This document shows positions 27,478 through 35,703 of a stretch of DNA of 64,000 nt, piece after piece; position 1 is the stretch's first letter; each line of letters starts with the position of its first letter. The stretch is from Mesorhizobium helmanticense. GTDB lineage: Bacteria > Pseudomonadota > Alphaproteobacteria > Rhizobiales > Rhizobiaceae. The stretch is from NCBI RefSeq assembly GCF_003034915.1, contig NZ_PZJX01000047.1:124001-188000 (forward strand). The letters are read 5' to 3'. Below the pieces are notes generated by a model that was not told the origin of the DNA, did no database searches, and worked only from the letters and a program-made list of their open reading frames with translations. The translations under genes were made by a program, and so were the position numbers.

Positions 27478-28620
27478 CTAAGGATCGGTTCTAATGTCGG
27501 ATGTTCCCTGGCCAGGGACATCGGCCGAACGGATGAATGTACCCGAGTATCGGGCACTCAATCCCAAGCGGGCGTACCTCTTTCTAATGCCTTGATCGAA
27601 AGGCTTCTCGAAATAGCGGAAACTCAGAGCGGCCAAGCCGAAAACAACGCCAACGAACGCAACGAGACATAACGGATTGGACGCAACCTCTGGCCTGTTG
27701 ATTCTGAAAAAGTCGAGGGTTGTGTTGATCGCGATCTGCAACGGGACATGCAGGAGATAGCTCCCATAGGTGGCATCGCCGAACCATTTCAACCAGCCCG
27801 ATCTGTATATGCCGGTAGTGTCGATGATGGCAGTCACCAGCACCAGACCGATGAAAGCGACCACCACCTGAAAGCTGACCGGAATGGGGAGCGCTTGGGC
27901 GACGGATACGAAGAGAAGGGCCGAAACGGCTCCCACAATCGCCAGCGTTACCGATTTCCTCAGCAGAAGAAAAACGGCCACGCCGAGGTAGAACAAAAAG
28001 GCGCACTGCACGACCGGTGACGCCACGTGCTGGGCCAACATGGCAAGTGGTGCGAATACGCCTATGGCGGTGGTGAGAGCCGGGTAGCGCCGTAGGCGTG
28101 GCAGGCTCCAGAAGAAAACGAAGTAGACGACGACTTCAGCCGAAAGCGACCACACAGGTCCATTGAAGGACAAGTCTTTTTCGAAGCCCCACGCAGAAGC
28201 CATGAACAGGTTCAGTGTGAAGTGATAGGCGTCGTTATGCTCGTATATCTGCTCGTGGCCCACCGCCATTGATGAGCAGAATTGCAGAACTGCAACGAGG
28301 ATCAAGGTCGCAAAATGCAACGGGTAGAGCCGCGCAAACCGGCGGATGAAAAAATCACCTCCACCTACTGGATGATCAATGTAGGTGGCCGCAAACACAA
28401 ACCCGCTGATAATCCAGAAGAATTGCACCGCCCAATAGCCGTAGTCGTAGAAAATCCACAAAGCCCCATGCCACGGCAGCATACTGCTGTCGCCAGCGAT
28501 TGGATCGACACCTGCCTGTGGAAAGTAGAAGTGCTGATAGTGGTAGATCAGGACGGCCAAGGCCGCCGCACCTCTGGAAATGTCGACCAGGTGATAACGT
28601 TGCAAGGGTCTCGCGGTCAT
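27478..28620 (-). CDS. acyltransferase-3 family membrane protein
   Basis: A 380-residue integral-membrane O-acyltransferase with about 10 membrane segments. The active-site-type His is in ISRGAAALAVLIYHYQHF (residues 14-31), followed by an Arg-rich loop (FFIRRFARLYPLHF) typical of exopolysaccharide or Nod-factor acyltransferases. It has no SGNH domain. It is convergent with the SGNH acyltransferase; the pair forms a small cell-surface modification locus. GC content is below that of the flanks, a possible sign of transfer. Confidence 0.85.
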   Translation of the reverse strand: MTARPLQRYHLVDISRGAAALAVLIYHYQHFYFPQAGVDPIAGDSSMLPWHGALWIFYDYGYWAVQFFWIISGFVFAATYIDHPVGGGDFFIRRFARLYPLHFATLILVAVLQFCSSMAVGHEQIYEHNDAYHFTLNLFMASAWGFEKDLSFNGPVWSLSAEVVVYFVFFWSLPRLRRYPALTTAIGVFAPLAMLAQHVASPVVQCAFLFYLGVAVFLLLRKSVTLAIVGAVSALLFVSVAQALPIPVSFQVVVAFIGLVLVTAIIDTTGIYRSGWLKWFGDATYGSYLLHVPLQIAINTTLDFFRINRPEVASNPLCLVAFVGVVFGLAALSFRYFEKPFDQGIRKRYARLGLSARYSGTFIRSADVPGQGTSDIRTDP

Positions 28621-28930
28621 TTGGGCGGGTCAGTTCTGCCAGAGGACCACCAGACAAAATACAGTGAGCCCATCTTCATCACGGGAACGCGCCGGTCGCG
28701 TTCGCGGTCCCCCAATTCTCGATAGGCCTTCAACCTGTTCATCGGGCTGGATAATCTCGGGTTCAGCGGGCGCTCGCAATCTCCAACTCGCGTCGAGTAT
28801 CAGGCTGCGAACCATCGGGCAATGTTTGATCGGGCCAACATCAGCCGCTTGGATGGGGCATCCACATCTCGTGCGCCTGGCTCTCGGAAATCAGTCGCGG
28901 TGGCGATAGTGTGGCGACACGCGGCGAAAA
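28621..28930. other. intergenic stretch without recognised gene
   Basis: These 310 bp between the acyltransferase start and the tRNA terminator hold no frame with protein-like composition and no palindrome that stands out. The acyltransferase promoter must lie at its left end. Confidence 0.5.
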
Positions 28931-28955
28931 ATGAAAAGGCCACCCGAAGGCGGCC
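28931..28955 (-). terminator. rho-independent terminator of tRNA-Gly
   Basis: On the minus strand GGCCGCC-TTCG-GGTGGCC is followed by TTTTCAT: a 7-bp stem with one G-T pair, a stable TTCG tetraloop and a T-run. It lies about 33 bp after the tRNA 3' end. Confidence 0.8.
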
Positions 28956-28987
28956 CTGTTCAACTGCTTGATTCCCTGGGAGGAAAC

Positions 28988-29062
28988 TGGAGCGGGTGAA
29001 GCGATTCGAACGCTCGACCCCAACCTTGGCAAGGTTGTGCTCTACCCCTGAGCTACACCCGC
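28988..29062 (-). tRNA. tRNA-Gly (GCC anticodon)
   Basis: A 75-nt cloverleaf on the minus strand. The acceptor stem is GCGGGTG/CACCCGC with a T discriminator and encoded CCA. The D-arm is GCTCAGGGGTAGAGC, the anticodon loop TTGCCAA gives GCC, and the T-arm contains GTTCGAATC. It is complete, with no intron and no integrase gene nearby. A terminator lies just downstream. Confidence 0.96.
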
Positions 29063-29284
29063 TCGCGCGGCTTTTGGGCCGCAAGCCGCGCCTATATGGC
29101 TGAAGAGCGCGGCGATTGCAACAGGGAAATCGCAGGCTTTTTCGGCGGCGCCCGGCGACGCAAACGGAGATCGCCGCATAGGTGACGGCTAACGGAATCC
29201 AGCACGTCGCCGCGCTACGGTCTTGTCTCGACCGCGCCATTGGCCGTAAACGGCTTGACCGGAACCGCGCCGACAGGATGCCTG

Positions 29285-29782
29285 ATGCCGAAAACCGAAG
29301 CAGAGCTTTTCGCCTTTCTCGCCGATCTCGGCATTGACGTCTCGACGCGGCGCCATCCGCCGCTGTTCACCGTCGCCGATTCGCAGGCGCTGCGCGGGGA
29401 AATCGCCGGCGGCCACACCAAGAACCTGTTCCTCAGGGATAAGAAGGACAATTTCTTCCTGGTCAGCGTCGGCGAGGAGGCGGTGGTCGACCTGAAGCAG
29501 ATCCATCAGGTGATCGGCGCCGCCGGCCGCGTCTCCTTCGGCAGGCCGGAGATGCTGATGGAACTGCTCGGCGTCGTTCCGGGCGCGGTCACGGTTTTCG
29601 GCCTGATCAACGATACGAAGCTGCGGGTCAAGGTCGTTCTCGACCAGGCGTTGATGGACCATGCCGTGATCAACGCCCATCCGCTGACCAATGAGGCAAC
29701 GACGTCGATCGCTGCCGCCGATCTCGTCAGATTCGTCGAGGCAACCGGGCACGATGCTGCTATCTTGAAAGTCTCGGCATAA
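29285..29782 (+). CDS. prolyl-tRNA editing protein (ProXp-ala/YbaK-like)
   Basis: A 165-residue YbaK/ProX-family deacylase, which hydrolyses mischarged Ala-tRNA(Pro) in trans. The family N terminus PKTEAELFAFLADLGI leads into RHPPLFTVADS. The conserved GGHTKNLFLRDKK segment is near residues 42-54, with the VSFGRPEML and GAVTVFGLIND segments after it. The start at ATG 29285 matches the family; an upstream in-frame TTG at 29240 is rejected. It stands alone beside the divergent tRNA-Gly gene. Confidence 0.9.
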   Translation: MPKTEAELFAFLADLGIDVSTRRHPPLFTVADSQALRGEIAGGHTKNLFLRDKKDNFFLVSVGEEAVVDLKQIHQVIGAAGRVSFGRPEMLMELLGVVPGAVTVFGLINDTKLRVKVVLDQALMDHAVINAHPLTNEATTSIAAADLVRFVEATGHDAAILKVSA

Positions 29783-29886
29783 ACGCCACATGCATGGCGG
29801 AAAAGCCGGGATGGCTGAAAGACCGAATTCCGAGACAAGACGTTGCGCCAGGCCGAAGCCGGCGGCGCGACCGAAAGGGCGATGAG

Positions 29887-30879
29887 ATGAGCGACAACAA
29901 TCCATTTGGCGGCCAGTTTGGCAGCAATGGCGGCCAGTACGCCACGTCGGTGCAGTATGGCGGCACCGAGGCGGCACCCGCGAAAGCAGGACTTGGCGAG
30001 GCGCCGGCCGATGTCATCAAGGACACGACGACCGCCACATTCGCCGCCGACGTCATTCAGGAATCTCGCCGTCAGCCCGTGCTCGTCGATTTCTGGGCGC
30101 CGTGGTGCGGCCCCTGCAAGCAATTGACGCCGCTGCTGGAAAAGGCGGTGAAGGCGGCCGGCGGCAAGGTCAAGCTGGTCAAGATGAATATCGACGATCA
30201 TCCCTCGATCGCCGGCCAGCTCGGCATCCAGTCGATACCGGCGGTCATCGCCTTCAAGGACGGCCAGCCGGTCGACGGCTTCATGGGCGCCATTCCCGAG
30301 AGCCAGATCACCCAATTCATCGACAAGGTCGGCGGCAAGAGTGGTGGCGCGCCGCAGGTTGCCGAGGCGCTTGCGGCGGCGACGGAGGCGCGCGAGGCCG
30401 GCGACGCGCAAACGGCCGCAGACATTTACGACGCGATCCTGGAACAGGCGCCGGAAACGATCGAGGCGATCGCCGGGCTGGCCGATCTTCTGTTTGAGGC
30501 CGGCGATGCCGAGGGTGCCGAAGCCGTGCTGGCGCGGGCGCCGGAGGCAAAGAAGGATGCACCGCCGCTCGCGGCGGTGCGGGCCAAGATAGCGCTTGCC
30601 GCGCAGGCTTCAGCGCTTGGCAATCCGGCCGAGTTCGAGCGGCGCCTGGCCGAAAACCCAGGCGATCACCAGGCGCGGTTCGATCTTGCCATGATCCAGA
30701 ACGCCAAGGGCGAGCGCATGGCGGCGGCCGACAACCTGCTGGCGATCGTCAAGGCGGATCGCACATGGAACGACGATGGCGCCAGGAACCAGTTGCTGCA
30801 ATTCTTCGAGGCCTGGGGCATGACCGACGAGGCGACGCTGTCGGCACGACGCAAATTGTCGTCGTTGCTGTTTTCGTAA
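29887..30879 (+). CDS. thioredoxin-fold co-chaperone (CnoX/YbbN-like)
   Basis: A 330-residue protein. A Gly/Asn-rich N-terminal tail of about 40 residues is followed by a thioredoxin domain (about 45-155) with an intact WCGPC at 73-77, then TPR-like helical repeats (about 170-325). This is the CnoX/YbbN layout. E. coli CnoX lacks the second-last Cys of this motif, whereas here both Cys are present, so redox activity is likely. The start at ATG 29887 gives the expected tail. Confidence 0.9.
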   Translation: MSDNNPFGGQFGSNGGQYATSVQYGGTEAAPAKAGLGEAPADVIKDTTTATFAADVIQESRRQPVLVDFWAPWCGPCKQLTPLLEKAVKAAGGKVKLVKMNIDDHPSIAGQLGIQSIPAVIAFKDGQPVDGFMGAIPESQITQFIDKVGGKSGGAPQVAEALAAATEAREAGDAQTAADIYDAILEQAPETIEAIAGLADLLFEAGDAEGAEAVLARAPEAKKDAPPLAAVRAKIALAAQASALGNPAEFERRLAENPGDHQARFDLAMIQNAKGERMAAADNLLAIVKADRTWNDDGARNQLLQFFEAWGMTDEATLSARRKLSSLLFS

Positions 30880-30933
30880 GCCGGCGCTGTTTTTGACCGT
30901 TGGCCTTGCGGCCGGCGATGGCTGCGCCAGATT

Positions 30934-30981
30934 AGTGCATGGGCCCAAGAGCAGGCAGCGGTTTTGGACGGTATGCACTAA
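30934..30981. repeat. short rhizobial palindrome, family E variant
   Basis: TAGTGCAT (30934-30941) and ATGCACTA (30974-30981) bound a 48-bp palindrome whose core GCAGCGGTTTTGG matches, in inverse orientation, the element at 59274-59322. It lies between the CnoX and Lon-domain genes. Confidence 0.6.
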
Positions 30982-31115
30982 AACAAGGACTTGAAGCGCA
31001 TCGGTCCGTTCAGGACGTGGAACGCTTCGGGACAGGTCCGATCGCCTCGCTGCGTTGGGCACAGGCGGATCGCAGGCAGGTGCGCTTCTCGATATGAAGC
31101 GATCGGAGGAACGAG

Positions 31116-31787
31116 GTGCAAGCGGGAAACGCGCATTACCGGCTGGGCACGGATCTGCCGGCGACGATCCCGATCTTTCCGCTCGAAGGCGCCCTGCTGC
31201 TGCCGGGAGGCCGCATGCCGCTCAACATCTTCGAGCCGCGCTATCTGCAGATGGTGGACGAGGCGATCGCTGGACCGCGGCTGATCGGCATGATCCAGCC
31301 GAGCCTCGACGGGGCGCTGCGTGCCCATGGCGAGCCGGAACTCTGCAACGTTGGTTGCGCCGGGCGCATCATCGCTTTTTCCGAGAGCGGTGACGGCCGC
31401 TATCTGATCTCGCTGCAAGGCGTGTGCCGGTTTCGTATCGTGCAGGAACTCTCCGTCAAGACGCCGTTTCGCCAGTGTCGTTTCGCGCCCTTTCTCACCG
31501 ATCTGGACGAAGACCAGGCGGAGGCCGGGATCGACCGGCCGGCGCTGCTCAAGGCGTTCCGTGCCTATTTGCAGGCCAATGATCTGGAAGCCGACTGGGA
31601 AAGCGTCAGCCGCGCGGAAAACGCCATGCTGGTCAACGCGCTGTCGATGATGGCGCCCTATGGGCCGGCCGAGAAACAGGCGCTGCTCGAGGCGCCGGAC
31701 CTGAAGACGCGCGCCGAAACGCTGATCGCCATCACCGAAATGGCGCTGGCGCGCGAGAATGAGGATTTTGGTTCGAGCTTGCAGTAA
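31116..31787 (+). CDS. LON peptidase substrate-binding domain protein
   Basis: A 223-residue protein made only of the Lon N-terminal (LAN/PUA-like) domain. The family start is IPIFPLEGALLLPGGRMPLNIFEPRYL near residues 16-40. The protease and AAA modules are absent, as usual for these stand-alone proteins; the role is probably substrate or partner binding. The GTG start is supported by GGAGGA at 31105-31110, five bases upstream. Confidence 0.9.
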   Translation: MQAGNAHYRLGTDLPATIPIFPLEGALLLPGGRMPLNIFEPRYLQMVDEAIAGPRLIGMIQPSLDGALRAHGEPELCNVGCAGRIIAFSESGDGRYLISLQGVCRFRIVQELSVKTPFRQCRFAPFLTDLDEDQAEAGIDRPALLKAFRAYLQANDLEADWESVSRAENAMLVNALSMMAPYGPAEKQALLEAPDLKTRAETLIAITEMALARENEDFGSSLQ

Positions 31788-31933
31788 AGGTGTATCGATA
31801 TTCAGGTGATGCCGGCCTGCAAATGGCAGCTTCCTGCGCTTCCGGTGCTCACGTACCCAAACGTACGCTCCGCTCCGGTTCTCGGAATCCACCATTTTCG
31901 ACTCGGCCTGACCTGAATCTCAACACACCTTAG
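31787..31933. repeat. 147-bp element with 23-bp imperfect inverted ends
   Basis: AAGGTGTATCGATATTCAGG begins the element directly in the stop codon of the Lon-domain gene, and CCTGAATCTCAACACACCTT closes it. The ends are inverted copies with about four mismatches. An inner palindrome ACGTACCCAAACGTACG lies near 31850-31868. There is no coding frame. It resembles a small non-autonomous mobile or palindromic element. Confidence 0.55.
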
Positions 31934-31963
31934 GCTCTCAGTTGACCGGGAAAGAGGAAGCCG

Positions 31964-32212
31964 ATGGCGGCGGATGGGCGTGACGGCAAGAAGATCGATG
32001 TCGATCCCAAGCTGCTGGAATTGCTGGCCTGCCCGCTGACCAAGGGACCGCTGGCCTGGGATCCGGAACGCGGCGAACTGATCTCAAGGGTGGCAAAGCT
32101 TGCCTATCCGGTGCGCGACGGCATCCCGATCATGCTGCCTTCGGAGGCGCGGGCGATCTCGGCCGAGGATGTGTTGTCGCCGCCTCCGCCGCGCCTGGGC
32201 GGGCCGGGCTGA
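31964..32212 (+). CDS. Trm112 family protein
   Basis: An 82-residue Trm112-like small protein (LLELLACPLTKGPLAWD, then LAYPVRDGIPIMLPSEAR). Only one Cys remains at the zinc-site position, as in many bacterial members. Homologues activate methyltransferases in eukaryotes and archaea; in bacteria the partner is largely unknown. It is about 175 bp from the Lon-domain gene, with the 31787-31933 element between them. Confidence 0.88.
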   Translation: MAADGRDGKKIDVDPKLLELLACPLTKGPLAWDPERGELISRVAKLAYPVRDGIPIMLPSEARAISAEDVLSPPPPRLGGPG

Positions 32213-32235
32213 ACACATCGGGTCGGCACTCTACG

Positions 32236-32414
32236 GCCACCCCCCTCTGCCCTGCCGGGCATCTCCCCCTCAAGGGGGGAGATTGGATGTCGCCACGGGT
32301 TTCGCCAATCTCCAACGTTGCAGGAGAAGTGCTGCAGGCGAAGCTGCCAATCTCCCCCCTTGAGGGGGAGATGCCCGGCAGGGCAGAGGGGGGCGCTGTC
32401 CCGCCGACATCTCG
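32236..32414. repeat. palindromic intergenic element, family C copy 2
   Basis: CACCCCCCTCTGCCCTGCCG with CCCTCAAGGGGGGAG at the left and the complementary run (CTCCCCCCTTGAGGGGGAG, GGCAGGGCAGAGGGG) at the right form an inverted repeat of about 45-bp arms around a unique centre. It is related to 17814-17999. It separates the convergent Trm112 and dnaE2 genes. Confidence 0.8.
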
Positions 32415-32424
32415 CAAGATACCT

Positions 32425-35400
32425 CTATTGAAAATTGCGCCCCCTGGGCATGACCCTTTCCGCCTTTCCCGACAGCGTCGCGATATCCCGCCGGTCGTTT
32501 TGCACGACAGGTGCGTTCTCCTCCAATAGCGTTGCCAGCCAGGGCGTCAGGTCCTCGATCTTTTCGGCGACGATATGGATGACATCGGATTCCGACTGCA
32601 ACTTGCCGGTGACGCGGACGAACCTTGCTCCCATGACGATGGGCCGGTAGCGGGTGAAGGTGCGCTCCCAGAAAATGACGTTGGCGACCGCCTGCTCGTC
32701 CTCCAGCGTCAGGAAGATCGCATTGCCCTTGCCTGGGCGCTGGCGCACGAGCACCAGCCCGGCGACGGAGACCCGCCGGCCATCGCGAACCGAAGGGAGG
32801 CGCGCATTGGGCGTCACCCCGATCCGGTCGAGCCGCTCACGCAGGAAGGCGACGGGATGCGCCTTCAGCGACAGGCCGAGCGAACGGTAGTCATGGATGA
32901 CATGCTCGCCGAGCGGCATTTTCGGCAGCTTCGTCTCGGGCTCGAGATCGCGCAGGCGGATATTCTTCTGGTCGAACAGCGGCAGCATCTCGGCGGCGCT
33001 CTTGCCGTCAAGCGCGCGGACCGCCCACAGGGCCGCGCGACGGTCGAGGCCGATCGAGCGGAAGGCGTCCGCCTGCGCCAGTTTCTCGATCTCATCGACG
33101 TCGAGACCCGAGCGCAGCCAGACATCCCTGACGCTCTCGTACCCTGAACCGCGTCTTTGGACAAAAGCCTCCATGCGGTCCTTGGAAAGCCCCTTGATCT
33201 GACGGAAACCCAACCGCACGGCATGGTTGGTCCGTATGACACCTCGCATTTCGGCATGGCGGGCAAGGGTGCGGGCCGGATCGAAGGCCGATTCCTCCAA
33301 GGCGCAGTCCCAGCCGGAGAAATTGACGTCAGCCTCGCGGATGTCGACGCCATGGTCGCGCGCATCGCGGACGAGCTGGGCCGGCTGGTAGAAGCCCATC
33401 GGCTGCGAATTCAGAATCGCGGCGCAGAACACATCCGGGTAGAAGGTCTTGAACCAGCAGGAGGCATAGACCAGCAAAGCGAAGGAGGCGGCATGGCTTT
33501 CGGGAAAGCCGTATTCGCCAAACCCTTCGATCTGCTTGAAGCAGCGCTCGGCGAAGTCCTTCTGGTAACCTTTTTTCATCATGCCATCGATCATGCGCTG
33601 GCGGTAATTGCCGATGGTGCCGGTGCGCTTGAAAGTGGCCATGGCGCGGCGCAATTCATCGGCCTCGCCCGGCCGGAAGCCGCCGGCGACGATGGCGATC
33701 TTCATCGCCTGTTCCTGGAACAGCGGAACACCCAGCGTCTTGCCAAGGATTTTCTCCAGCTCCGGCTTGGGGTATTCGGCCTTCTCCTTGCCCTGCCGGC
33801 GGCGCAGGTAGGGATGCACCATGTCGCCCTGGATCGGGCCGGGCCGCACGATCGCCACCTCGATGACGAGATCGTAGAAGGTGCGCGGCTTCAAGCGCGG
33901 CAGCATCGACATCTGGGCGCGGGATTCGATCTGGAAGACGCCGAGCGTGTCGGCGCGGCAGATCATGTCGTAGACCTTTTCGTCCCTCTCCGGCAGTGTC
34001 GCCAGCCCCAGTGGACGGTCATACTCGTCGCGGACATCGTAGTGGTTGTGCAGAAGGGTGAAGGCACGCTTCAGGCAGGTCAGCATGCCGAGCGCCAGCA
34101 CGTCGACCTTGAGGATCTTCACCGCGTCGAGATCGTCCTTGTCCCACTCGACCATCTTGCGCTCGTCCATCGCCGTCTTGACGATGGGCACGATCTCGTC
34201 GAGCCGGTCCCTGGTGATGACGAAGCCGCCGACATGCTGGGACAGATGGCGGGGAAAGCCCATGATCTCGTTGGCGCGTTCGATCACCTGCCTTGCCAGC
34301 GGGTCGGTGCGGTCGATGCCGCCGGCATGGGCCTCCTTCTCACCGAGCTCCGAGGTCGACCAGCCCCAGATCGAGCTGGACAATGCGCTGCGGACATCCT
34401 CGGACAGGCCCATCGCCTTGGCCACTTCGCGCAGCGCCGAGCGGCCGCGATAGCTGATGACGGCCGCGGCCAGGGCGGTGCGCTTGGCGCTGTATTTCGT
34501 ATAGATGTACTGGATCACCTCCTCGCGCCGCTCATGCTCGAAGTCGACATCGATGTCGGGCGGCTCGTTTCTTTCCTCGGAAATGAAACGCTCGAACAGC
34601 GTATCGATCCTGTCAGGCCCGACTTCGGTGATGCCGATGCAGAAGCAGACGATCGAATTGGCGGCGGAACCGCGCCCCTGGCAGAGAATACCCTTGCTGC
34701 GGGCGAATTTGACGATGTCGTGGACGGTCAGAAAATAGCGCGCGTAGTTCAGGCGCTCGATTAGAGCGAGCTCCTCGCGAATGCGCTGCATTACGGAAGC
34801 GGGGACGCCCGCCGGATAGCGCGTGGCGGCCCCCTCCCTGGCCAATCGTTCGAGCTCGGCCTGCGGCCCGAGGCCCGATTCCGTCGGCTCGTCGGGATAG
34901 TTGTACTGGAGGTCGCTGAGCGAGAAGGTAAGTTCCCCGGCAAAGCGCAGCGTTTCCGCCAGCGCCTGCGGATGCCGGCGGAACAGGCGGGCCATCTCGA
35001 CCGGCGGCTTCAGATGACGCTCGGCATTGGCGGCCAGCTCCAGCCCGACCTCGCCGACAGGCATATTGAGGCGGATCGCCGTCAGCACGTCCTGCAGCGG
35101 CCGCCGCTCGGCGCTGTGATAGAGGATATCGTTGGTCGCCATCAGCGGTATGCCTGATGCCTCGGCCATCGCTGCCGCCTGCTCGATGCGGAAGCGGTCA
35201 TTGCCGCGATAATCCGGCGCAACGGCAAGCCGCAGGTTCCCGCCGAAGCGCTCCTTGAGCCGGCTAAGCAATGCGAGACTGTCGTCGGCGCCCGATGTCA
35301 ATTCGGGCAGGACGGCCAGCGACAGCAGATCGCCCCATTCGAGAAGGTCGCTTCGCTTCAAAAGGGTCGCGCCCTTCTCGTTTTCGTCGCGTAGATTGGC

Positions 35401-35703
35401 TTGCGTCAGCATGCGGCAGAGATGACCCCAGCCCTTGCGGTCCTGCGGATAGGCAAGAATATCCGGCGTGCCGTCGCAAAAAACCAGTCGGCAGCCGGGA
35501 TGGTAGGGCAGCTTCTCGACCCTGGCCTGCTGCCAGGCGCGCACGACGCCGGCCACCGTGTTGCGGTCGGCAAGACCGATCGACGAGAAGCCGAGGAACT
35601 TGGCCGCGACCACCAGTTCCTCCGGTTTGGAGGCGCCGCGCAGGAAGGAGAAATTCGACTGGATGCCGAATTCGGCATAGGGAACAATGGTCAGCGCATT
35701 CAT
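32425..35703 (-). CDS. dnaE2: error-prone DNA polymerase DnaE2
   Basis: A 1092-residue C-family polymerase of the translesion (DnaE2/ImuC) type, at the usual length. An N-terminal PHP domain starts YAEFGIQSNFSFLRGAS. The palm catalytic motif PDIDVDFE is at 382-389, followed by a finger domain and a C-terminal OB fold (RRVSVAGLVLVRQRPG near 990). The start at 35703 overlaps the imuB stop (ATGA), implying translational coupling; an in-frame extension to 35853 lies inside imuB. It acts with ImuA and ImuB in SOS-induced mutagenesis under the LexA box at 38188. Confidence 0.95.
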   Translation of the reverse strand: MNALTIVPYAEFGIQSNFSFLRGASKPEELVVAAKFLGFSSIGLADRNTVAGVVRAWQQARVEKLPYHPGCRLVFCDGTPDILAYPQDRKGWGHLCRMLTQANLRDENEKGATLLKRSDLLEWGDLLSLAVLPELTSGADDSLALLSRLKERFGGNLRLAVAPDYRGNDRFRIEQAAAMAEASGIPLMATNDILYHSAERRPLQDVLTAIRLNMPVGEVGLELAANAERHLKPPVEMARLFRRHPQALAETLRFAGELTFSLSDLQYNYPDEPTESGLGPQAELERLAREGAATRYPAGVPASVMQRIREELALIERLNYARYFLTVHDIVKFARSKGILCQGRGSAANSIVCFCIGITEVGPDRIDTLFERFISEERNEPPDIDVDFEHERREEVIQYIYTKYSAKRTALAAAVISYRGRSALREVAKAMGLSEDVRSALSSSIWGWSTSELGEKEAHAGGIDRTDPLARQVIERANEIMGFPRHLSQHVGGFVITRDRLDEIVPIVKTAMDERKMVEWDKDDLDAVKILKVDVLALGMLTCLKRAFTLLHNHYDVRDEYDRPLGLATLPERDEKVYDMICRADTLGVFQIESRAQMSMLPRLKPRTFYDLVIEVAIVRPGPIQGDMVHPYLRRRQGKEKAEYPKPELEKILGKTLGVPLFQEQAMKIAIVAGGFRPGEADELRRAMATFKRTGTIGNYRQRMIDGMMKKGYQKDFAERCFKQIEGFGEYGFPESHAASFALLVYASCWFKTFYPDVFCAAILNSQPMGFYQPAQLVRDARDHGVDIREADVNFSGWDCALEESAFDPARTLARHAEMRGVIRTNHAVRLGFRQIKGLSKDRMEAFVQRRGSGYESVRDVWLRSGLDVDEIEKLAQADAFRSIGLDRRAALWAVRALDGKSAAEMLPLFDQKNIRLRDLEPETKLPKMPLGEHVIHDYRSLGLSLKAHPVAFLRERLDRIGVTPNARLPSVRDGRRVSVAGLVLVRQRPGKGNAIFLTLEDEQAVANVIFWERTFTRYRPIVMGARFVRVTGKLQSESDVIHIVAEKIEDLTPWLATLLEENAPVVQNDRRDIATLSGKAERVMPRGRNFQ

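Noticed and set aside
28282..28815. Short frames around the start of the second acyltransferase
   Set aside because: Composition is not protein-like, and the frames overlap the acyltransferase coding strand or its promoter.
28988..29062. tRNA-Gly as an integration site of a genomic island
   Set aside because: No integrase and no repeat of the tRNA 3' end were found nearby.
33157..34764. 535-codon plus-strand frame over dnaE2
   Set aside because: Antisense of dnaE2, which has full family motifs.
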